From assembly GCA_934623545.1 (NCBI GenBank), contig CAKTVN010000087.1, forward strand, positions 1-6,966: 6,966 nucleotides of DNA. The letters run 5' to 3'. Each line of letters begins with the position of its first letter. Within the stretch, counting starts at the first letter, position 1. A program made the position numbers and the translations under genes. Origin of the DNA: an uncultured Oscillospiraceae bacterium. GTDB taxonomy: Bacteria > Bacillota > Clostridia > Oscillospirales > Oscillospiraceae. This document shows, piece after piece, positions 1 through 5,470 of the stretch. The notes beneath the pieces were generated by a model. The model worked only from the letters and a program-made list of their open reading frames with translations. It did not search any database and was not told the DNA's origin.

Positions 1-74
1 TCATAACGAGCACGACTGGAAATCGTGTGACGGTCAAAAGCCGTCCGAGGGTTCGAATCCCTCCCACTCCGCCA
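1..74 (+). tRNA. tRNA-Ser (GGA), 5' end truncated by the window edge
   Basis: This is the 3' part of a class II (long variable arm) tRNA. The anticodon stem is CACGA (11-15) with TCGTG (23-27) around the 7-nt loop CTGGAAA, which puts the anticodon GGA at 18-20. The long variable arm pairs GACGG (29-33) with CCGTC (41-45). The T arm pairs GAGGG (47-51) with CCCTC (59-63) around TTCGAAT. The 3' acceptor strand is CCACTCC (64-70), followed by discriminator G and an encoded CCA (72-74). The 5' acceptor strand and most of the D arm lie outside the window. A GGA anticodon with a long variable arm identifies a serine tRNA reading UCC and UCU codons. Confidence 0.96.
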
Positions 75-115
75 AAATCGGCAGTCTTCGTAAGAAGGCT
101 GCCGATTTCCTTTTT
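75..115 (+). terminator. Intrinsic terminator of the tRNA-Ser gene
   Basis: AAATCGGCAG (75-84) pairs perfectly with CTGCCGATTT (99-108). The stem continues through a T-G wobble and CTTC (86-89) with GAAG (94-97), closing on the GTAA loop. The tail CCTTTTT (109-115) completes a Rho-independent terminator. It begins immediately after the tRNA CCA, so the tRNA transcript should end here, and the downstream DUF4417 gene would need its own promoter. Confidence 0.9.
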
Positions 116-175
116 CCTCAGAAGAAAACCTATTTTCTTGGAAACTGACAGAAAAATCAAATCCTTTTTGCGTTT

Positions 176-232
176 AGTCGTTGAGAAATTAAGTATTATT
201 TGCCACCTGTTGCTCAAATAGATGCAACGACT
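176..232 (+). repeat. Long-range inverted repeat in the leader of the DUF4417 gene
   Basis: AGTCGTTG (176-183) is the exact reverse complement of CAACGACT (225-232), enclosing about 41 nt. A shorter nested pair, TTGAG (181-185) with CTCAA (213-217), overlaps it. The right arm shares two bases (231-232) with the arm of the next hairpin (231-278). The two structures could therefore stack or compete if the RNA starts upstream of 176. I see no convincing sigma-A promoter between 116 and 176, so transcription through this element is unproven. Confidence 0.45.
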
Positions 233-278
233 CCTGTATTTGAAACTGTATGTAGAAGGAATTATTTATATACAGGAG
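231..278 (+). promoter_or_regulatory. Inverted repeat that would mask the SD of the DUF4417 gene
   Basis: CTCCTGTAT (231-239) is a perfect 9-bp reverse complement of ATACAGGAG (270-278), with 30 nt between. The right arm contains most of the strong Shine-Dalgarno AGGAGGT (274-280), which lies 5 nt before the ATG at 286. If both arms are transcribed, the SD would be paired and translation reduced unless the hairpin is opened. A -35-like TTGAAA (240-245) lies in the loop, but no good -10 follows at proper spacing. The regulatory role is inferred from complementarity alone. Confidence 0.45.
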
Positions 279-285
279 GTGCGTT

Positions 286-1653
286 ATGACAGAAGAGAAT
301 TATAACTACCGGACGAGTCAAATCATGCTGCGAAACCAGTTTCTGGGAAACGGAAAGTGGAAAATCCCAATCATTCCAAAATTTCGAGAAAAGACTGGAG
401 ATTTTGATGATTTGCTGTTGATTGGCTTTGACGAAGTAAGCGCAGACGACCAGGAACACCCGGACCGTATGGTGCATTTTTTCTCTATGATTACAAATTT
501 GAACGTGTGTGGGAAAAGCCGGAGACAGTGCTGGACAGGCTTCATCCATACCGCGCGGTATTATCTCCTGATTTCAGTATGTATCTGGAAATGGCACCGG
601 TTTTACAGCTGTACAATGTGTTCCGAAACCGCTGGTGCGGTGCGTATTGGGCGTCACAGGGTCTGCGTGTTGTCCCGACAGTCAATTGGGGCGATGAGAC
701 GACATTCGACTTCTGCTTTGAAGGAATTGAAAAAGGAAGCGTTGTTGCCGTATCGACCTACATGGCGTCGGCACATGATAACTGCTGCGATCAAAAAATG
801 GTTTCTGACAGGCTACCGGGAAATGCTGCGGCGAATTGAGCCGGAGAGAATCATCTGCTATCATACGCCGTTTCCTGAAATGGAAGGAAATATTGTTTAT
901 GTGGATTACGAGCGCAGTTCGTGGCGGTATTTGAATACGCAGCAAGCTTTCAGAAAAGAAAATCTGGAAGATTATATGATCGGAAAGACATATCGCCCGG
1001 AATGTGATATAATAGAACCATTCCTGATGGGTGGAGGCGTATTCAAAGGCGGCGGCAGCGCCTACGGCGGAAGATGGAGACCGAATCCAAACAAACCGAC
1101 CGATAGTCGATACATTGGAGAGCCGGGTGAAATTAAACGGACATTCAAAGACGGTTATTGGGTAGACACGAAAATCGGCGAGGATGGGCGTGCAGTTATG
1201 GAGCGGCATTATACCGATCATTGCAGGGCGCACACAGGTCATACAAATCCACACGATCATCCCATTACATGGGATAATCCAACTGAGCATCCACAACCGG
1301 GACCGGCAATCAATTATCCAAATGACGCACCAGAACTCAAACAATATCGGGGGGCGTGTAATATGAAATACAGAATTGTTCCAAATAATACACCAGAGCA
1401 AAACCGCTTTGTAAGTATCAGCGATTTCAAAGACTGTATGCACTGGGGCGGTGAAGTGGAGTTTGTTTGGAAAGGTATCCATTATGGTGTCATGCGCTAT
1501 GGTATCAATAATATGATTACAATTTATAGAATGGGATATCCTGAAACAGATAAGATTTGTAAAGATGCAGATGAAGCATTGGAGTATATGGTGGGAGAAG
1601 ACCGGCTGCGCGATGTAATTACGCAGGTAACTGTTCTTGACCGCAGCATTTGA
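286..1653 (+). CDS. DUF4417-family protein, frame-disrupted; apparent 455-aa ORF has an out-of-frame middle
   Basis: This is a DUF4417 protein, a family of unknown function found in Firmicutes and their phages and mobile elements. The start at 286 is supported by SD AGGAGGT 5 nt upstream. Residues 1-65 and 172 onward look genuine, including RRIEPERIICYHTPFPEMEG and a glycine-rich GGGVFKGGGSAYGG stretch followed by a His-rich segment (HYTDHCRAHTGH). Residues about 67-171 are an implausible Cys/Arg/Trp-rich string. The true family sequence for that span lies in the frame ending at 839, with SPDFSMYLEM, NRWCGAYWASQG, VPTVNWGDETTFDFCFEGIE and VAVSTYM. The frame changes at T6 (477-482) and back at A6 (793-798), each by one base and compensating. 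Residues from M360 may be a separate small protein. This is either a decayed gene or an error in homopolymer runs. Biochemical function is unknown. Confidence 0.75.
   Translation: MTEENYNYRTSQIMLRNQFLGNGKWKIPIIPKFREKTGDFDDLLLIGFDEVSADDQEHPDRMVHFFSMITNLNVCGKSRRQCWTGFIHTARYYLLISVCIWKWHRFYSCTMCSETAGAVRIGRHRVCVLSRQSIGAMRRHSTSALKELKKEALLPYRPTWRRHMITAAIKKWFLTGYREMLRRIEPERIICYHTPFPEMEGNIVYVDYERSSWRYLNTQQAFRKENLEDYMIGKTYRPECDIIEPFLMGGGVFKGGGSAYGGRWRPNPNKPTDSRYIGEPGEIKRTFKDGYWVDTKIGEDGRAVMERHYTDHCRAHTGHTNPHDHPITWDNPTEHPQPGPAINYPNDAPELKQYRGACNMKYRIVPNNTPEQNRFVSISDFKDCMHWGGEVEFVWKGIHYGVMRYGINNMITIYRMGYPETDKICKDADEALEYMVGEDRLRDVITQVTVLDRSI
477..483 (+). other. Frameshift site 1: T6 run, apparent loss of one T
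   Basis: The frame from 286 reads CAT TTT TTC here and then becomes nonsense. Adding one T (T7) gives CAT TTT TTT CTC TAT GAT, which joins residue 65 to the DUF4417-like sequence LYDYKFERVWEKPETVLDRL. The local string T TTT TTC also fits the general form of a -1 slippery heptamer. A programmed shift is unlikely because a second, opposite shift near 798 would also be needed to finish the protein. Confidence 0.7.
793..798 (+). other. Frameshift site 2: A6 run, apparent gain of one A
   Basis: The family-like frame reads GAT CAA AAA and then ATG GTT TCT, and stops at 837-839. Removing one A gives GAT CAA AAA TGG TTT CTG ACA, encoding DQKWFLTGYREMLRRIEPER, which continues smoothly into the genuine C-terminal sequence. 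This single-base gain exactly restores the frame lost at the T6 run. Confidence 0.7.
1363..1653 (+). CDS. Possible separate 96-aa protein of unknown function at the end of the DUF4417 frame
   Basis: From the ATG at 1363 the sequence has the character of a small independent protein (MKYRIVPNNTPEQNRF..., ending in DRLRDVITQVTVLDRSI). It is acidic, with no signal peptide or membrane segment and no catalytic motif that I recognise. In the present sequence it is in frame with the DUF4417 ORF, as its residues 360-455. The G6 run at 1349-1354 could act as an SD, with 8 nt before the ATG. A one-base change in that G run would end the upstream frame at TAA (1359-1361) or TGA (1364-1366), right at this ATG, which is a typical junction of two translationally coupled genes. 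It could equally be a true C-terminal domain. The gene ends just before the terminator at 1679. Confidence 0.45.
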   Translation: MKYRIVPNNTPEQNRFVSISDFKDCMHWGGEVEFVWKGIHYGVMRYGINNMITIYRMGYPETDKICKDADEALEYMVGEDRLRDVITQVTVLDRSI

Positions 1654-1677
1654 GCGGTATTCATGATACGGCAATGT

Positions 1678-1712
1678 AAAAACGGGCTGCCTCATAGAGG
1701 CAGCCCGTTTTG
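1678..1712. terminator. Bidirectional intrinsic terminator between convergent genes
   Basis: AAAACGGGCTGCCTC (1679-1693) and GAGGCAGCCCGTTTT (1697-1711) form a perfect 15-bp stem around the loop ATA. The plus strand ends in TTTT and the minus strand in TTTTT (complement of 1678-1682), so the hairpin can stop transcription both ways. It lies 25 nt after the DUF4417 frame and 29 nt beyond the icd stop on the other strand, insulating the two blocks. Confidence 0.93.
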
Positions 1713-1740
1713 TATACGATTCGGAAAACCATCTGGCGGC

Positions 1741-2961
1741 TCACTGCGCCAGAAGTGTTTCGAGCCGTGCGCGGATGAGGGAGAACATCCGGTCGTTGTC
1801 CGGCATTTCCTTCAGCTCCGAGGGGGCGCAGAGCGTGGCGAGGTCCTCGGAGAGATAGCCCTCCTCAAATACGTCCAGCCCAGCCTGATTCAGACAGTCG
1901 GCGAAGCGCATGAGCGGCGTGCTTCCGTCCAGCTCGCCGCGCTTATGCAGCGCGCCTGCCCAGGCGGCGATGGTCGCGAGCGGGTTGGTGGAGACCTTCT
2001 CGCCCTTTTTCCAGCGGCGGTAGTGGTCGGTCACGGTGCCATGCGCTGCCTCGTACTCGAAGTTCCCATCCGGGGAGACGAGCACGCTCGTCATCATCGG
2101 AAGAGAACCAGACGCGGCAGCGATCAGGTCGCTCATGACGTCGCCGTCATAGTTCTTGCACGCCCAGATCATGCCGCCCTCGGAGCGGATGACCTTCGCG
2201 GCGACATCGTCGATGAGCGCATAGCGGTAATGCAGCCCGGCGGCGTCAAACGCGGTGCGGAACTCTTCGTCAAAGACCCTCTGGAACAGCAGCTTGAAGG
2301 TCTGATCGTAGTCCTTGGAGATGGTGTCCTTGGAGGAGAACCACACATCCTGCCCGACGCTCAGCGCGTAGGAGAAGCAGCAGCGGGCGAAGGACAAGAT
2401 GGAGTCGTCGCGGTTGTGCATTGCCTGCAAAACACCCGGTCCGTGAAAGTCATAGACCGTCTGGCGCGAAAGCTCGCTGCCATTTTCATCCGTGAACACC
2501 AGCTCGCCCTTTCCGGCGCAGGGAACGCGGTACTCCACCGCCTTATAGAGATCACCATAAGCGTGGCGCGCGATGGTGATCGGCTTTTTCCAGCAGGAGA
2601 CCACGGGCTTGACCTTCGAGATCAAAATCGGCGTGCGGAAGACTGTCCCGTCCAGCGCGGCGCGGACGGTCGCATTCGGGGACTTCCAGAGCTTTTTGAG
2701 GTGATATTCCTCCTGCCGCTGGAGGTTCGGCGTGATGGTGGCGCATTTGACGCCGACGTGCAGGCGGCGGATCGCCTCGGCGGCGTCGCGCGTCACCTGA
2801 TCCTCGGTGCGGTCGCGATTTTCGATGCCGAGGTCATAGTATTCCGTGTTCAGCTCCACAAAGGGGCGGATCAGCTCGTCCTTGATCTTTGCCCAGAGCA
2901 CGCGGGTCATTTCGTCGCCGTCGAGCTCAGCGATGGGGTGCGGCATTTTGATCTTATCCAT
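1741..2961 (-). CDS. icd: Isocitrate dehydrogenase, type II homodimeric (IDH1-like)
   Basis: This cytosolic enzyme oxidatively decarboxylates isocitrate to 2-oxoglutarate, the last step of the oxidative TCA branch. The 406 residues align almost without gaps to eukaryotic IDH1 for the first 140 positions. Isocitrate-binding residues are present: T77, S94, N96 and R100 in KSPNATVR, R109, R132 in ARHAYGD and Y139. Catalytic K211 and metal-binding D251, D274 and D278 (in NYDGDVMSD) match human K212, D252, D275 and D279. The cofactor loop reads AAHGTVTDHY: the residue equivalent to human R314, which contacts the NADP 2'-phosphate, is D312, while the following His (H313) is kept. Coenzyme preference is therefore uncertain. 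SD GAGG lies inside the end of acn, 7 nt before the ATG, and the gene starts 2 nt after the acn stop, so the two are probably translationally coupled. Confidence 0.96.
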   Translation of the reverse strand: MDKIKMPHPIAELDGDEMTRVLWAKIKDELIRPFVELNTEYYDLGIENRDRTEDQVTRDAAEAIRRLHVGVKCATITPNLQRQEEYHLKKLWKSPNATVRAALDGTVFRTPILISKVKPVVSCWKKPITIARHAYGDLYKAVEYRVPCAGKGELVFTDENGSELSRQTVYDFHGPGVLQAMHNRDDSILSFARCCFSYALSVGQDVWFSSKDTISKDYDQTFKLLFQRVFDEEFRTAFDAAGLHYRYALIDDVAAKVIRSEGGMIWACKNYDGDVMSDLIAAASGSLPMMTSVLVSPDGNFEYEAAHGTVTDHYRRWKKGEKVSTNPLATIAAWAGALHKRGELDGSTPLMRFADCLNQAGLDVFEEGYLSEDLATLCAPSELKEMPDNDRMFSLIRARLETLLAQ

Positions 2962-2963
2962 AT

Positions 2964-5207
2964 TCAGCCTCTTTTCTGCGCGGCGTAGTGGTTCATCAGA
3001 CAGCCGGTGAGCAGCAGCTCGCGCTCCTCGGTGGTCGTGTTTTTGAGATAAAGCGTCAGCTCCTGCGTGCCATCGGGTGTGACGAGGACAGCGGGGAAGC
3101 AGTCGTCGCCGGCGGCGACCTTCGCGCGGACGTCCGGGACGTAGAGGAAATCGCCGGGTCTTGCGTCGAAGACCGCGCCCTCGGCGAGCGTAAAGGGGAG
3201 CATTCCCCAGTTGACGCAGTTGGAGCGGTAGCGCTTGGTGGCGAACTCATAGCAGATGTTCGCGCAGCCGCCCAGCACGCGCTGGCAGGACGCCGCCTGC
3301 TCGCGCGCGGAGCCGTCGCCGGGCTTGTTCGCGAAGAGTACGGAGCCGATCTGAAGCGTCGGGAGCGCAGCTTCGGAAAGACCCAGCGCACGGAGAATTT
3401 CTGTCAGCTCCGGAAGCGCTTCGCCGGCTGCGCGGCGCTGCTCGAGCTGCTGTGCGGCGCGGGCGCGGGGGACATAGTCCGGGTCGCGGCGCGAAAGCGC
3501 GAAGGAAGCGAGCTTGAGCGGGTTGGAACGGTAGGACGAGGTCTCACCGGAGGGGATCAGCTCGTCCGTTGTCGTGACCGGGTCGCGTAGGACGGAGGCG
3601 ATCTGCATCAGAAGGTTTTCGCCAAGAGCGGGGATTTTGGACCATTCGGCGATGTTCGGTCCGTACTGAAGCGGCGCGCCGGGTTGCGCGTTTCCGAAGC
3701 CGTCATAGACGCGGCGGTCATAGACCGCATGGTCAAAGCTCCGCTGTACGGGCTGCGGGCGGGCGTAGTCCACGTCCGCTGCGGAGGTGAGCACGCCGTG
3801 ATTGCGGGCGGTCGCGGCGATCGAGCGCGCGTCCATCAGAATGACGCCCGCGAGCTGACCGTCGGAAGGCTTCGAGCCCTCGCGGTTCGGGAAATTGCGC
3901 GTGGTGTGCCGGATGGAAATGGCGTCGTTCGCCGGGACATCCCCCGCGCCGAAGCACGGGCCGCAGAAGCACGGCTTGAAGAGCGCACCCGCTTCCAGAA
4001 GTGCCTGCTGGACACCGTTTCGGATGAGCTCGAGATTGACCGGCACGGAGGGCGGATAGACCGAAAGCGAGAACGCGCCGTTTCCGACGTCGTATCCGTC
4101 GAGAATGGCGGCGGCTTCAGCGATGTTGTCATACATTCCACCGGCGCAGCCCGCGATGATGCCCTGATCGACGGTGAGCCTGCCGTTTTGGAGCTTCTTT
4201 GTGAGACCCAGGCGGACCTTGCCGCCGAACTGCTCCTGTGCGCGCTGCTCGACCGCGCGCAGATGGTCGCCGGGGTCGGCGATGAGCTCGCGCAGCGGAA
4301 CTGCCTCGGAGGGGTGGAACGGCAGCGCCGCCATCGGCTCCATGCGGTCAAGGTCGATCGTGACCATGCCGTCGTAGTAAGCGCCGTCCTGCGGCTGAAG
4401 GGTGCGGAAGGCGTCGGCTCTTCCGTGCAGGGCGAGGTATTCCTCGACCGCGACATCGGTCTGCCAGATGGAGCTGAGGCAGGCGGTCTCAGTCGTCATG
4501 ACGTCGATGCCGATGCGGTAATCCATCGGGAGGTTCCGGACGCCGGGACCGGCAAATTCCAGAATTTTATTTTTTACAAAGCCGTTTTTGTAGACCGCGC
4601 CGCACAGCGCGATCGCGACATCGTGCGGACCGACGCCCTGTGGCGGCGTCCCGGTCAGCCAGACGAGGATGACCTGCGGCGCGGCGATATCATATGTATT
4701 GCGGAGCAGCTGCTTGACAAGCTCCGGTCCGCCCTCGCCGATGCCCATCGTGCCGAGCGCGCCGTAGCGCGTATGGCTGTCGGAGCCGAGGATCATCCGC
4801 CCGCAGCCGGTGAGCTTTTCGCGCGCGTACTGGTGGATGACTGCCTGATTTGCCGGTACGTAGATGCCGCCGTATTTGACGGCAGCGGACAGACCGAAGA
4901 CGTGGTCGTCCTCATTGATCGTGCCGCCGACGGCGCAGAGGCTGTTGTGGCAGTTGGTCAGAACGTAGGGGACGGGGAACTCGGTCAGTCCGCTCGCCTT
5001 GGCGGTCTGGATGATGCCGACATAGGTGATGTCGTGCGAGATCAGACTGTCAAATTTCAGATGCAGCTGACCGTCCTGCGATGGGCGGTCATGGCTGCGC
5101 ATGATCTGATATGCCATTGTTTTTTCGCGTGCACCGGCGGCGGAGCCGCCGGCTGCTTCGGGCTTGCCGCCATGCAGGACGACACCGCCGCTGTGAAGCT
5201 CGATCAT
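2964..5207 (-). CDS. acn: Aconitase-family hydratase (aconitate hydratase), [4Fe-4S]
   Basis: This predicted enzyme interconverts citrate and isocitrate through cis-aconitate using a [4Fe-4S] cluster. Its place between citrate synthase and isocitrate dehydrogenase fits this reaction. In the 747-aa form, the aconitase signature GSDSHTRYGALGTMGIGEGG spans 141-160. Likely cluster ligands are C354 (GCAGG) and C415/C418 (CFCGPCFGAGD). The C-terminal swivel domain carries GSAREQAAS (632-640), matching the substrate-binding Ser/Arg motif of aconitases, and KRYRSN (658-663). It is shorter than AcnA or AcnB (about 850-900 aa), and resembles the roughly 750-residue proteins often called just 'hydratase' in Clostridia. 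Substrate could in principle differ. Start choice: the frame is open to 5324, but that ATG lies upstream of the promoter. I prefer 5207 (MIEL..., SD-like GGGGTG 9 nt before). The ATG at 5237, with SD AGAAGGG 9 nt before, is a real alternative (757 aa). Confidence 0.93.
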   Translation of the reverse strand: MIELHSGGVVLHGGKPEAAGGSAAGAREKTMAYQIMRSHDRPSQDGQLHLKFDSLISHDITYVGIIQTAKASGLTEFPVPYVLTNCHNSLCAVGGTINEDDHVFGLSAAVKYGGIYVPANQAVIHQYAREKLTGCGRMILGSDSHTRYGALGTMGIGEGGPELVKQLLRNTYDIAAPQVILVWLTGTPPQGVGPHDVAIALCGAVYKNGFVKNKILEFAGPGVRNLPMDYRIGIDVMTTETACLSSIWQTDVAVEEYLALHGRADAFRTLQPQDGAYYDGMVTIDLDRMEPMAALPFHPSEAVPLRELIADPGDHLRAVEQRAQEQFGGKVRLGLTKKLQNGRLTVDQGIIAGCAGGMYDNIAEAAAILDGYDVGNGAFSLSVYPPSVPVNLELIRNGVQQALLEAGALFKPCFCGPCFGAGDVPANDAISIRHTTRNFPNREGSKPSDGQLAGVILMDARSIAATARNHGVLTSAADVDYARPQPVQRSFDHAVYDRRVYDGFGNAQPGAPLQYGPNIAEWSKIPALGENLLMQIASVLRDPVTTTDELIPSGETSSYRSNPLKLASFALSRRDPDYVPRARAAQQLEQRRAAGEALPELTEILRALGLSEAALPTLQIGSVLFANKPGDGSAREQAASCQRVLGGCANICYEFATKRYRSNCVNWGMLPFTLAEGAVFDARPGDFLYVPDVRAKVAAGDDCFPAVLVTPDGTQELTLYLKNTTTEERELLLTGCLMNHYAAQKRG

Positions 5208-5263
5208 ATCGGTTGACACCCCTTTTGGCACGCGCATCCGCGCGCGCCCTTCTTTTTTAGAAA

Positions 5264-5291
5264 AGTATAGCATACTTCTGCGAAAAATCAA
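5264..5291 (-). promoter_or_regulatory. Sigma-A promoter of the acn-icd operon, with dyad over the -10
   Basis: Read on the minus strand, the -35 is TTGATT (5286-5291), followed by a 16-nt spacer and the -10 TATACT (5264-5269) preceded by an extended TGC element. Transcription should begin near 5257, leaving a leader of about 20 nt to the ATG at 5237 or 50 nt to 5207. An inverted repeat AAGTAT-AGC-ATACTT (5263-5277) covers the -10 and could be a repressor site or part of the promoter's melting region. This placement excludes the ATG at 5324 as a start. Confidence 0.75.
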
Positions 5292-5302
5292 CTGCAAATG
5301 AA

Positions 5303-5314
5303 TTGAAATTTCAA
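5303..5314. repeat. 12-bp perfect palindrome upstream of the acn promoter
   Basis: TTGAAATTTCAA is a perfect palindrome 11 bp upstream of the -35 box of acn. The position suits a regulator contact, but in such AT-rich DNA short palindromes also arise by chance. Confidence 0.5.
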
Positions 5315-5340
5315 AAACTTTCATTTATGGACTAGAATTT

Positions 5341-5373
5341 TTCAAAATTCAAAAAAATTTTTTGAATTTTGAA
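5341..5373. promoter_or_regulatory. 16-bp perfect inverted repeat midway between the divergent promoters
   Basis: TTCAAAATTCAAAAAA (5341-5356) is the exact reverse complement of TTTTTTGAATTTTGAA (5358-5373), with one central A. It lies about 50 bp from the -35 of acn and 17 bp from the -35 of citrate synthase, an expected place for a shared operator. The heptamer GAATTTT recurs at 5335, 5364 and 5371 and, inverted, at 5344. A further palindrome TTTTTCGAAAAA follows at 5374-5385. A- and T-tracts recur roughly every 8-10 bp, so the region may also be intrinsically bent. No known operator consensus was recognised. Confidence 0.6.
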
Positions 5374-5390
5374 TTTTTCGAAAAAATAAC

Positions 5391-5418
5391 TTGCAATTTT
5401 GGACGAGCGGAATATAAT
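5391..5418 (+). promoter_or_regulatory. Sigma-A promoter of the citrate synthase gene
   Basis: The -35 is TTGCAA (5391-5396), followed by a 16-nt spacer and a consensus -10 TATAAT (5413-5418). Transcription should start near 5425. This rules out the in-frame TTG at 5399 and ATG at 5417 as translation starts, since both lie within the promoter. Confidence 0.8.
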
Positions 5419-5437
5419 GGACACAAACAGAAACGAA

Positions 5438-5460
5438 CGGTCGGCGCGACCGGAGAAGGG
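5438..5460 (+). promoter_or_regulatory. GC-rich leader hairpin abutting the citrate synthase SD
   Basis: CGGTCG (5438-5443) pairs with CGACCG (5447-5452) around a GCG loop. It ends one base before the SD AGAAGGG (5454-5460), which is 10 nt from the ATG at 5471. It is not a terminator, as no T run follows. It may stabilise the mRNA 5' end or tune ribosome access. Confidence 0.5.
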
Positions 5461-5470
5461 ACGAAACGTA

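Noticed and set aside
47..74. Search for a second copy of the tRNA-Ser 3' end as an attachment site
   Set aside because: No duplicate of the T arm and acceptor sequence was seen elsewhere in the window.
27..221. 64-aa ORF starting within the tRNA
   Set aside because: It overlaps the tRNA and its terminator, lacks an SD and has no protein-like features.
477..483. Programmed -1 frameshift at T TTT TTC
   Set aside because: The heptamer has the right general form, but an opposite shift at 793-798 would also be required. Paired indels in homopolymer runs explain the data more simply.
682..1695. 337-aa minus-strand frame across the DUF4417 gene
   Set aside because: It begins within the terminator hairpin and has no recognisable motif. 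The plus strand shows family-like sequence despite the frameshifts.
1663..2988. Long plus-strand open frame (441 aa) opposite icd
   Set aside because: It is the antisense shadow of a GC-rich gene with unmistakable IDH motifs. The protein is Val/Arg/Asp/Gly-repetitive with no family features, and it starts inside the terminator region.
3684..5216. 510-aa plus-strand open frame opposite acn
   Set aside because: It is antisense to the conserved aconitase motifs. Its composition is typical of the reverse strand of high-GC coding DNA, with no plausible SD or domain.
5208..5324. N-terminal extension of the aconitase to the ATG at 5324
   Set aside because: It would place the start upstream of the extended -10 promoter at 5264-5291, and family members begin near MIEL. 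Only the ATG at 5237 remains a real alternative.
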